From assembly GCA_947471105.1 (NCBI GenBank), contig CANIYB010000060.1, positions 1 through 10,542 of the forward strand: a DNA stretch of 10,542 nucleotides, written 5' to 3'. Shown here one piece after another: positions 1 to 6,306 of the stretch. Both the position numbers and the translations under genes were made by a program. Source of the stretch: Cytophagaceae bacterium. Its GTDB lineage: Bacteria; Bacteroidota; Bacteroidia; Cytophagales; Spirosomataceae. Every line of letters begins with the position of its first letter. Position 1 is the stretch's first letter. The notes below the pieces were generated by a model. That model saw only the letters and a program-made list of their open reading frames with translations, did not search any database and was not told the DNA's origin.

Positions 1-1
1 C

Positions 2-802
2 TGGAAACAAAATTTCGCCACGGGCATCGATTTAAACCAGGCCAGTTTTAGTGACAACTGGAAAGGAGGAGGTTCCAATACCTTTGCGACAGGTTGGTAT
101 TTAAATCACAATGCCACCATCAATAATTCTTCATGGCGTTTAATTAGTGATCTAAGTATGCAAGTGGGGTTTCTTCAAAACAAAACCCAAAGTTTACGAA
201 AAAGTGTAGATCGTATTTTTTATGAATTTAAGGCAGGTTATCGCATAAGTCCTAAGTGGGATTTTTATGGGTCTACCAACTTTCAAACACAATTTCTTCA
301 AGGATTTGATTACGGCAAAAAAAACAAGTTAGGTATTCCAACGGACTCATTAGTCTCCAGTATTTTTGCCCCCGCCTATTTAACGACCTCATTAGGATTA
401 GAATATCATCCCCAGAAAACGTTTTACACACGATTTGGTATAGGTAGTCTGAGGCAAACGTTTGTTTTTGATGAACGTATTTCAAGAGCAGGTTTATTTG
501 GTCTAGAAAGACCCGGAGACAATATTCGAAATCAATTTGTGCTCCAATTATTATTTAATATAGAAAGAGAAATATTCGAAAATGTCAATATGAAATTAAG
601 GTACTCTACCTTAATTGATTATTTTAGATTTGGTATATCCAATGGCATGGTGCATCGATTAGACGCTAATTTTTCCATGAAAGTAAACAAATACCTTAGC
701 ACAAATTTACAAGCCGTATTGTTTAGAGATTATGACCAAGATCCCAATTGGCAGTTCTCCCAAGTTCTTTCCATGGGTTTAGCCTATCGAATCACCAAAT
801 AA
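2..802 (+). CDS. DUF3078 family outer-membrane-type protein, 3' part (5' end outside window)
   Basis: The reading frame is open from the first complete codon at position 2 to the TAA at 800-802, so the gene starts upstream of the window; the Met codon at 158 is internal. The visible 266 residues begin WKQNFATGIDLNQASFSDNW and continue KGGGSNTFATGWYLN, the hallmark of DUF3078, a Bacteroidota family of unknown function. The remainder alternates short polar and aromatic stretches (for example YRISPKWDFYGSTNFQTQF and YSTLIDYFRFGIS), as expected of antiparallel strands in an outer-membrane barrel. It ends with a short strand and a terminal lysine, not a T9SS C-terminal sorting domain. The stop is directly back to back with the stop of the convergent exopolyphosphatase gene. 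Family assignment is firm from the N-terminal motif; the barrel topology is inferred and no substrate is known. Confidence 0.85.
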   Translation, partial: WKQNFATGIDLNQASFSDNWKGGGSNTFATGWYLNHNATINNSSWRLISDLSMQVGFLQNKTQSLRKSVDRIFYEFKAGYRISPKWDFYGSTNFQTQFLQGFDYGKKNKLGIPTDSLVSSIFAPAYLTTSLGLEYHPQKTFYTRFGIGSLRQTFVFDERISRAGLFGLERPGDNIRNQFVLQLLFNIEREIFENVNMKLRYSTLIDYFRFGISNGMVHRLDANFSMKVNKYLSTNLQAVLFRDYDQDPNWQFSQVLSMGLAYRITK

Positions 803-1696
803 TTAAGCTTTTTTTCTAGCTTTATAGCGATCATACAGCATTTGAAGAATTCCATCTTTCAACCCTAAGTCGGGCACAAAAATACTTGGACATCCTGCGC
901 ACTCCATGGCTGCCAAATAAATAGACGAAGCCGGAACAATGACATCAGCGCGGTCAGTATTGAGCCTTAATTTATGTACTCGCTCCTCAAATGTAAAAGA
1001 ACTCACATAAGCTGCGATTTTTTTAAGCTCGTCCATCGTCATGGTCTTTAACTCATTTACTTCACTCGATATATTGTACAATTTGCTAATGTTACCACCT
1101 GTTCCCACCGCATATATGGGACCATCCATGGAAACAATTTGCGAACTTATCCACTGTTTCATTTTATCCCAATCAGATTCCTTTTCCTTACCCTCTAAGA
1201 GACGGACAGATCCAATTTTAAATGATTTCGAAGCTAATTTTTCTCTGTTGCAATAGATATTCAACTCCGTAGAACCGCCACCTACGTCAATATGTAGGTA
1301 ATTTTTTTGAGGATGCAAAGATTGTACAACCACATCATTGATTAATTCAGCCTCACGTGCCCCATCGATCACATTGATTTTCATCTCTAAAATCTTATTA
1401 ATCCTAGTAATGATTTCAGCCGCATTTACAGCCTCACGCATCGCAGAGGTAGCACAAATGGAATAATCTTGCACTTCATGCAATTCCATTAATAATTTAT
1501 AAGCCTGCAATAATTTGAAAATTCTAACTTCCGATTCAGGGGAAATTGCGCCGTCAATAAATACATCATGGCCTAATCGTAAGGCAAAACGTACATACTC
1601 GACACGCTTAAAACTGATGACTCCTTCATCTTCCAATACACTTGAAATTTGTAATCGAGCAGCATTAGAACCTATATCAATAGCAGCAAACTTCAT
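803..1696 (-). CDS. ppx: Exopolyphosphatase / Ppx-GppA family phosphatase
   Basis: A 297-residue protein of the Ppx/GppA family, which sits in the actin-like ASKHA ATPase fold and removes terminal phosphate from polyphosphate or converts pppGpp to ppGpp. The phosphate-1 loop is at residues 5-11 (AIDIGSN). CATSAMREA lies at 81-89, DGAREAELI at 111-119 carries the glutamate region that supplies the proposed catalytic base, and the phosphate-2 motif DVGGGSTEL is at 137-145. RADVIVPA at 249-256 is the last conserved block. The length matches the short two-domain form (about 300 residues), with no C-terminal HD-type extension as in E. coli Ppx. It starts 12 nt after the IscA-like stop and is probably co-transcribed with it. 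Sequence alone does not separate exopolyphosphatase from pppGpp phosphohydrolase activity. Confidence 0.9.
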   Translation of the reverse strand: MKFAAIDIGSNAARLQISSVLEDEGVISFKRVEYVRFALRLGHDVFIDGAISPESEVRIFKLLQAYKLLMELHEVQDYSICATSAMREAVNAAEIITRINKILEMKINVIDGAREAELINDVVVQSLHPQKNYLHIDVGGGSTELNIYCNREKLASKSFKIGSVRLLEGKEKESDWDKMKQWISSQIVSMDGPIYAVGTGGNISKLYNISSEVNELKTMTMDELKKIAAYVSSFTFEERVHKLRLNTDRADVIVPASSIYLAAMECAGCPSIFVPDLGLKDGILQMLYDRYKARKKA

Positions 1697-1708
1697 ATAA
1701 ATTGTATT

Positions 1709-1993
1709 TTATGGTTTATGTAAATAAAAGCCATTAGCCGTAGGCTCAAAGCTTATTACAGTACCTAAGACAAAAAGCAATTCACGCTTATCAATCAGTA
1801 CAGGAATTTCATCAATTAGATACGCCTCGTCGTGATCTGTTTTGGAATCAAACCCCAAAACAAATGTTCCTCCGCAGGCTCCTCCCCGCATTCCAACTCG
1901 AACAAATGGCTCAGGCATCTTATTCTCCCTAACTAAAGGCAATAAGGTAAGAAGCGCAGAATCTGTAAACTGAACAGGAGATTTATTTGACAT
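1709..1993 (-). CDS. IscA/HesB-like protein lacking the C-terminal cysteine pair
   Basis: A 94-residue member of the A-type iron-sulfur carrier (IscA/SufA/ErpA/HesB) fold. Residues 31-50 (VRVGMRGGACGGTFVLGFDS) match the core block around the first conserved cysteine, here Cys40, and the following acidic stretch and DEIPVLIDKRELLFVLGT also align with the family. In canonical members the protein goes on through a GF-F-NP segment to a C-terminal Cys-x-Cys pair; here it stops at GFYLHKP, and Cys40 is the only cysteine. The stop is followed after 12 nt by the ppx start, so a hidden C-terminal extension is not apparent. It is the first gene of a probable two-gene unit with ppx. It may be a degenerate or repurposed A-type carrier; normal Fe-S scaffolding cannot be assumed. 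Confidence 0.8.
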   Translation of the reverse strand: MSNKSPVQFTDSALLTLLPLVRENKMPEPFVRVGMRGGACGGTFVLGFDSKTDHDEAYLIDEIPVLIDKRELLFVLGTVISFEPTANGFYLHKP

Positions 1994-2123
1994 GCATTGC
2001 GTGATTCACAGTATAAAATTAGCTAATTTTAAATAGTAAATAATCCATTGTGTCTTAACAAAATTTATTTTGAAGGAAATACAATAAAAAGGGTCTATTT
2101 AAGTTTAAGAAAAAAACGATTAT

Positions 2124-3689
2124 ATGATATATTCCATCCTGTGGGCTGATGATGAAATTGATTTATTGACGCCATACATTATTTTTCTTGAAAATAAGGG
2201 ATACCAAGTCAGTACGGTGAATTCGGGCGCCGATGCGCTGGAGCTAGTTATCAAACAAAAATTTGACGTACTTTTTTTAGATGAAAATATGCCAGGAATG
2301 ACTGGCCTTGAAGTTTTAATTGCCATCAAACAAATTCGACCAAATCTTCCTGTCATCATGATTACCAAATCTGAAGAGGAAGAACTGATGGAAGATGCTA
2401 TTGGGTCTAAAATCGCCGATTATTTAATTAAACCACTGAATCCCAATCAATTACTTCTATCGGTCAAGCGGATTTTCGACAAAAAAAGGTTGCAGGAGGA
2501 GAAGACGAATTTGAGTTATCAACAAGAATTCAGAGCCCTTTCCATGCAATACCAAGATAAACTCAATGCGGAAGAGTGGTCTGAAATTTACAAAAAGCTT
2601 TCCTATTGGGAATTAGAGATAGACAATACGGAAAACAAATCCATGGCGGAGGTTTTAAATAGTCAAAAAACGGAGGCCAACACTCATTTTAGTAAATTTG
2701 TTGAGAAAAATTATGAAAGCTGGCTTCAAAAGCCTGATTCGGATACCCCCATTCTCTCCCACCTGATGATGAGGAAATATGCATTTCCTTTAATCAATGA
2801 CAAAAGTCCGCTATTCTTTATTTTAGTTGACAATCTAAGGTACGATCAATGGAAAATATTGGAAGTATTTATACAAGATTATTTCCAAGTTGAAAGAGAA
2901 AATACCTATTATTCCATTTTACCTACCACCACTGCGTTTGCTAGAAATTCGATTTTTGCAGGCATGATGCCCGCCGAAATTCATAAAAACTTTCCGGACA
3001 AATGGGTACATGATTTAGGTGATTCAGATGATGATGAAGGATTTAATCAGCATGAAGAATTCTATCTCCAACAACAATTAAAGCGATTGAAAATAGACGC
3101 TAAATCATCTTACCATAAAATTATCCATCAATATCAGGGAAAACAGTTGGTCGACAACTTCAACAAGCTACTTACGAACGATTTGAATGTAATTGTGTAT
3201 AATTTCGTTGATATGCTTTCCCATGCGCGGACCGATATGGCAATGATTAAAGAATTAGCGCCCGATGAATCTGCCTACCGCTCTCTAACGGCTAGTTGGT
3301 TCCAGCATTCGCCCTTATTTGATCTATTAAAAAAGATTTCTGCCAAAAAAGGACGTGTCATTATTACCACAGATCATGGAATGATCCGTGTTCAAAATCC
3401 AATTAAAATAGTAGGAGATCGCAATACCAATACCAATTTAAGGTACAAGCAAGGGAAAAATTTAAACTGGGATAACAACAACAAAATGATGGTCTCAAGG
3501 AAGCCAGAACAATTATTTCTGCCAAAGCCGAACGTCTCCACTAGCTATGTGTTTGCCAAGGAAGATTATATGTTTGCCTATCCAAACAACTACAATCATT
3601 TTGTAAACCATTACAAAAACACGTTCCAACACGGGGGAATTTCACTAGAAGAATGTATTATTCCTATTGTGTATTTAACTGGGAAATAA
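2124..3689 (+). CDS. porX: PorX: response regulator with PglZ phosphodiesterase domain (T9SS regulator)
   Basis: A 521-residue two-domain protein. Residues 1-120 form a CheY-like receiver: acidic pair D9/D10, phosphoacceptor D53 in FLDENMPGMTG, T81 and K103 (IKP). A helical linker (about 125-205) leads to a PglZ domain of the alkaline phosphatase superfamily. Candidate zinc ligands and nucleophile are visible: D236 in ILVDNLRYDQW, the threonines of LPTTTAF (268-270), D363 and H367 in NFVDMLSHAR, D417 and H418 in TTDHGM, and H503 in FQHGG. In studied Bacteroidota, PorX acts with the kinase PorY and sigma factor SigP to control type IX secretion genes, and its PglZ domain hydrolyses oligonucleotides. 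All key residues are present, so it should be active. The 130 bp upstream, shared with the divergent IscA-like gene, shows no convincing promoter match. The stop is 1 nt from the convergent ftsE stop. Confidence 0.93.
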   Translation: MIYSILWADDEIDLLTPYIIFLENKGYQVSTVNSGADALELVIKQKFDVLFLDENMPGMTGLEVLIAIKQIRPNLPVIMITKSEEEELMEDAIGSKIADYLIKPLNPNQLLLSVKRIFDKKRLQEEKTNLSYQQEFRALSMQYQDKLNAEEWSEIYKKLSYWELEIDNTENKSMAEVLNSQKTEANTHFSKFVEKNYESWLQKPDSDTPILSHLMMRKYAFPLINDKSPLFFILVDNLRYDQWKILEVFIQDYFQVERENTYYSILPTTTAFARNSIFAGMMPAEIHKNFPDKWVHDLGDSDDDEGFNQHEEFYLQQQLKRLKIDAKSSYHKIIHQYQGKQLVDNFNKLLTNDLNVIVYNFVDMLSHARTDMAMIKELAPDESAYRSLTASWFQHSPLFDLLKKISAKKGRVIITTDHGMIRVQNPIKIVGDRNTNTNLRYKQGKNLNWDNNNKMMVSRKPEQLFLPKPNVSTSYVFAKEDYMFAYPNNYNHFVNHYKNTFQHGGISLEECIIPIVYLTGK

Positions 3690-3690
3690 A

Positions 3691-4362
3691 TTAGATTGAA
3701 TCGATAGGGGAAATTTTACCTCCCTCACACTGAAGAAACTGTCCAGGAACTTTGCGCATGGTATTATAATCATGGCTTGCCATTAAAATGGTAGTTCCTT
3801 GTTTGTTTAATTGCTGAAACAAGGACATGATTTCAATCGAAACTTCAGGATCTAAATGACCTGTAGGCTCATCTGCCAACAATAAAACCGGGTTATTTAA
3901 AATAGCTCTAGCAATACAAATACGCTGTTGCTCGCCACCGGATAACTTATGAACTCGTTTGTGCAAGGCACTCGACATTCCTACTTGGCCCAAAACGGTC
4001 TCAATGCGATCCGCATTTTCTGCTTTATCGTGATGCCCTGTAGCTTCTAAAACAAAGGACAAATTCATTTCCACATTGCGATCGGTCAGCAATTGGAAAT
4101 CTTGAAATACAAATCCTAATTTTCTACGCAGAAATGGAATTTCACTTGATTTAATGTCGTTTAATGAATAACCAGCCACTGAGGCCTGCCCAGAATCTAT
4201 CGGTAATTCAGCAAATATTGATTTAAAAAAAGTGCTTTTCCCGCTGCCCGACTTCCCTATCAAATAAACAAAATCTCCATGGTTTAATTCCAAGGATACG
4301 TCCTGCAAAGTGGGAACTCCATCTTGTGAAACATGAACATTTTTAAAGGATAAAATGGACAT
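3691..4362 (-). CDS. ftsE: FtsE-type ABC transporter ATP-binding protein (cell division)
   Basis: A 223-residue ABC ATPase with a Walker A loop GKSGSGKST at 36-44, Q-loop at Q87 (VFQDFQLL), signature LSGGEQQR at 140-147, Walker B LLLADEP at 160-166 with E165, D-loop GHLD at 168-171 and the switch histidine H197. The length, the FQDFQLLTDRNVEMN block and the family-typical ending fit FtsE, which with the membrane protein FtsX forms a septal complex that activates peptidoglycan hydrolases. It starts 9 nt after the transaldolase stop, so the two are very probably co-transcribed. No ftsX lies next to it in this window, unlike in most Proteobacteria. The D-loop has His where Asn is more common. 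The related LolD/MacB-type ATPases are the main alternative. Confidence 0.85.
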   Translation of the reverse strand: MSILSFKNVHVSQDGVPTLQDVSLELNHGDFVYLIGKSGSGKSTFFKSIFAELPIDSGQASVAGYSLNDIKSSEIPFLRRKLGFVFQDFQLLTDRNVEMNLSFVLEATGHHDKAENADRIETVLGQVGMSSALHKRVHKLSGGEQQRICIARAILNNPVLLLADEPTGHLDPEVSIEIMSLFQQLNKQGTTILMASHDYNTMRKVPGQFLQCEGGKISPIDSI

Positions 4363-4371
4363 AATTGAAAT

Positions 4372-5031
4372 TTATTTGTTAGCCGATTTTGCATGATCAG
4401 CTAAAAAAGTAGCTAAACCGCTATCGGTCAATGGATGTTTCAATAAAGCTAAGATAGCTGAAAGAGGACCTGTCATCACATCTGAACCCGCTTCCGCACA
4501 TTTAATAATGTGCATCGAATGGCGCACAGAGGCCGCTAAAATCTGAGTATCAAAATCATAATTATCATAAATCAATCGAATTTGCTCAATCAATTCAATC
4601 CCATCAAATGAAATATCATCTAAACGACCAACAAATGGAGACACGTAAGTAGCGCCCGCCTTTGCCGCTAATAGCGCTTGGCCCGCAGAGAAAACTAAGG
4701 TACAATTGGTTTTAATTCCTCGCTCTGAAAAGTATTTTAATGCCTTAATTCCTTCTTTAATCATCGGAATCTTGACAACAATTTTATCATCTAAATCAGC
4801 TAACTCCTCCCCCTCACGCACCATACCCTCAAAGTCAGTGGCTATAACTTCCGCCGATACATCGCCACCTACAATATCACAAATAGCTTTATAGTGACGT
4901 AAAACATTGTCTTTCCCGCTGATCCCTTCTTTGGCCATCAAGGATGGATTCGTTGTTACACCATCCAATACACCAAGGTCCTGAGCCTCTCTAATATCAT
5001 TTAAATTAGCTGTATCAATAAAGAACTTCAT
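4372..5031 (-). CDS. tal: Transaldolase, small TalC/FSA-like subfamily
   Basis: A 219-residue class I aldolase-fold protein that moves a dihydroxyacetone unit between sugar phosphates in the non-oxidative pentose phosphate pathway. The start at 5029-5031 gives MKFFIDTANL, the standard N-terminus with D6; an upstream in-frame ATG at 5101-5103 would add 24 residues encoded by the RNA gene region and is rejected. TTNPS is at 26-30 and the Schiff-base lysine K87 lies in VVKIPM. The pocket has Glu61 (SAEV) and Phe133 (SPFVGR), where fructose-6-phosphate aldolase of E. coli has Gln and Tyr, so true transaldolase activity is favoured. It is followed after 9 nt by ftsE. Only 21 nt separate its start from the poly-U end of the preceding RNA gene, so it is likely expressed in part by read-through. 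Confidence 0.92.
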   Translation of the reverse strand: MKFFIDTANLNDIREAQDLGVLDGVTTNPSLMAKEGISGKDNVLRHYKAICDIVGGDVSAEVIATDFEGMVREGEELADLDDKIVVKIPMIKEGIKALKYFSERGIKTNCTLVFSAGQALLAAKAGATYVSPFVGRLDDISFDGIELIEQIRLIYDNYDFDTQILAASVRHSMHIIKCAEAGSDVMTGPLSAILALLKHPLTDSGLATFLADHAKSANK

Positions 5032-5052
5032 ATAGTTTGAGTTAAAATAGAC

Positions 5053-5140
5053 AAAAAAAATGGCAAATTCACCGCTCAACCAACCTACCCTTGCTTTGAT
5101 CAAAATCTGGGGGATTCAGCGGGAGCTGGTAATTTGCCAT
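5053..5140 (-). ncRNA. ffs: Probable signal recognition particle RNA (small bacterial type) with atypical apex
   Basis: On the minus strand a long hairpin is visible. Its outer 10-bp stem pairs 5140-5131 with 5069-5060; it continues after a single bulge on each side as ACC/GGU (5130-5128 with 5073-5071) and GCUC/GAGC (5126-5123 with 5077-5074). An AAUC/GGUU helix and CCC/GGG (5113-5111 region with 5090-5088) lead to the apex. There the two strands read CAGA (5109-5106) and AGCA (5095-5092), matching the CAGG/AGCA symmetric loop that binds Ffh, and the 18-nt span between loop ends equals that of E. coli 4.5S RNA. The 3' strand AGCAAGGGUA resembles small SRP RNAs of several phyla. Eight U residues (5060-5053) follow. 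The usual UCC-GGAA-GGA apex is replaced by UUU-UGAU-CAA. Function is inferred from structure; another structured small RNA is the alternative. Confidence 0.72.
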
Positions 5141-5142
5141 TG

Positions 5143-5172
5143 CAAATATGGCATAAAACCTGCTTTTTTCAA
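5143..5172 (-). promoter_or_regulatory. Bacteroidota-type promoter for the ffs candidate
   Basis: Reading the minus strand, TTG at 5172-5170 is followed by exactly 19 nt and then CATATTTG at 5150-5143. This fits the Bacteroidota housekeeping consensus TTG-N19 to N21-TAnnTTTG with one mismatch in the first base of the -7 box. The box ends two bases before the first base of the outer hairpin stem at 5140, which places the expected transcription start at or within a few bases of the predicted RNA 5' end. The agreement between promoter position and RNA end supports both calls. Confidence 0.6.
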
Positions 5173-5203
5173 AATAATAATGGATAATTTGCATTCTCAT
5201 TAA

Positions 5204-5211
5204 TACCTTTA
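5204..5211 (+). promoter_or_regulatory. Possible -7 box for the TPR lipoprotein operon
   Basis: TACCTTTA differs from TAnnTTTG only in the last base and ends 15 nt before the ATG at 5227. The expected -33 TTG is not present; TGG at 5181-5183 lies 20 nt upstream and is the nearest match. The call is therefore weak, although the plus-strand unit must be transcribed from this 86-bp gap between it and the ffs candidate. Confidence 0.25.
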
Positions 5212-5226
5212 TAAAAAGGATTTCTT

Positions 5227-5940
5227 ATGCGCTTAGCCAATTATGTAATTTTAATCATCATTTCAAATATCCTGTATCTAGGATGTTCCAGTTCTTCAGA
5301 ATCATGGTACGAGGAAGCAAAAGCCAGAATGAAAAAAGGTGATTTAATTACGGCCAGAGAAGCCATTGAAAAAGCACTTGAAAAAAATCCAGGTTATTCA
5401 GAAGCATATAATTTACGCGGAGTAATCAATTTTCAAGAGAAAAAGATTGAAGAAGCCATTCTTGATTATCAGAAATCGGTCGACTTAAAACCATCTAATT
5501 ACTTGGGCCAATTAAATTTAGCCGCCGCATTGATGGAAAAAAATGCGTGGAACGATGCGGTAAATCCGATCGAAAAAGCTGTCAAAATTGCCCCAGATTC
5601 AAGTGCGGGATATTTACAAAGAGGAATCATCCGAGCAGCTTTACATCAAATCGACCTTTCCAAACAAGACTTTAAAACCTGCATAAAATTAAACCCAAAA
5701 GAAATAAATGCTTTCTACAATCGAGGAAACCTCTATTTTCAAGAAGGTAAATTAGATTCAGCCATATTAGATTTTGAACAAACAATTTCATTAAATTCGG
5801 AATATGGAAAGTCCTATTACGCTTTGGGGCTTAGCTATTACAAAAAAAATAATTTCGAAAAATCTTGCTTGGCATTTAATCAAGCAAATAAATTAAATTA
5901 TCCTGGTGCAAAAGATGCATTAAAAAACCTCTGTAAATAA
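5227..5940 (+). CDS. TPR-repeat lipoprotein
   Basis: A 237-residue protein with a lipoprotein signal: short basic start, hydrophobic residues 5-18 and a lipobox ending LYLGC, with C20 as the lipidated residue followed by SSSS. The rest is built of about six tandem 34-residue tetratricopeptide repeats between residues 24 and 227, each with the A/G at position 8 and A at position 20, for example AYNLRGVINFQEKKIEEAI and AFYNRGNLYFQEGKLDSAI. TPR arrays serve protein-protein contact. After lipidation it should sit in the inner or outer membrane facing the periplasm; I see no acidic surface-export signal right after the cysteine. AAAAAGGA at 5213-5220 is a plausible ribosome binding site. It is 8 nt upstream of the TMEM220-like gene and heads a three-gene unit. 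Binding partner unknown. Confidence 0.87.
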   Translation: MRLANYVILIIISNILYLGCSSSSESWYEEAKARMKKGDLITAREAIEKALEKNPGYSEAYNLRGVINFQEKKIEEAILDYQKSVDLKPSNYLGQLNLAAALMEKNAWNDAVNPIEKAVKIAPDSSAGYLQRGIIRAALHQIDLSKQDFKTCIKLNPKEINAFYNRGNLYFQEGKLDSAILDFEQTISLNSEYGKSYYALGLSYYKKNNFEKSCLAFNQANKLNYPGAKDALKNLCK

Positions 5941-5948
5941 AAATTATA

Positions 5949-6305
5949 ATGGAAAAACTACAAACTTATCTTGGCGCAATCTTTGCAATCGTTTTTGTCC
6001 TTTTCACCTATTGGCAACTAAATGACCCTGATCCCATCTTGTGGGTACCCATTTATGGCGTTGCCACCTATGTGTCTATTCAGGCATTTCGCCACAAAAC
6101 GAATTCAGAATTGCTGATCGTATTATTTATCTTATCCGCCACTGCTGGTTTACAAATATGGTCCGAAATGACTGCATGGGAAGGTTTTTTAACAGATGGC
6201 CTAAGCATGAAAACAATGAACCAAGAATTGGCTCGCGAGGCGGTTGGCCTTTGGATTGCCTCCAGTTCATTTGTCATTTATTATGTATTAAACCTGAAAA
6301 AATAA
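5949..6305 (+). CDS. TMEM220-family small membrane protein
   Basis: A 118-residue integral membrane protein. After the first membrane segment (about 6-23) comes YWQLNDPDPILWVPIYG (21-37), the signature of the transmembrane 220 family (PF15071), shared by bacteria and animals and of unknown function. Further hydrophobic segments lie at about 35-48, 54-71 and 97-115, suggesting four helices with both ends on the same side. The family-typical block around ELAREAVGLWIA (93-104) precedes the last helix. It is tightly packed: 8 nt after the TPR lipoprotein and 1 nt before the isomerase gene, so translation is probably coupled. No catalytic residues are recognisable. Confidence 0.82.
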   Translation: MEKLQTYLGAIFAIVFVLFTYWQLNDPDPILWVPIYGVATYVSIQAFRHKTNSELLIVLFILSATAGLQIWSEMTAWEGFLTDGLSMKTMNQELAREAVGLWIASSSFVIYYVLNLKK

Positions 6306-6306
6306 G

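Noticed and set aside
158..802. Start of the first gene at the Met codon at 158
   Set aside because: The frame is open and clearly coding upstream to position 2, with the DUF3078 motif at codons 12-24, so this Met is internal.
1994..2123. Divergent promoter pair between the IscA-like gene and porX
   Set aside because: Partial matches (TACTATTT on the minus strand at 2038-2031, TAAGTTTA on the plus strand at 2100-2107) lack either a full -7 box or a correctly spaced TTG, so no site is called.
5032..5103. Upstream in-frame ATG that would extend transaldolase by 24 residues
   Set aside because: The added residues have no counterpart in the family, and they are encoded by the poly-U tail and half of the structured RNA hairpin. 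The internal Met gives the standard N-terminus MKFFIDTAN.
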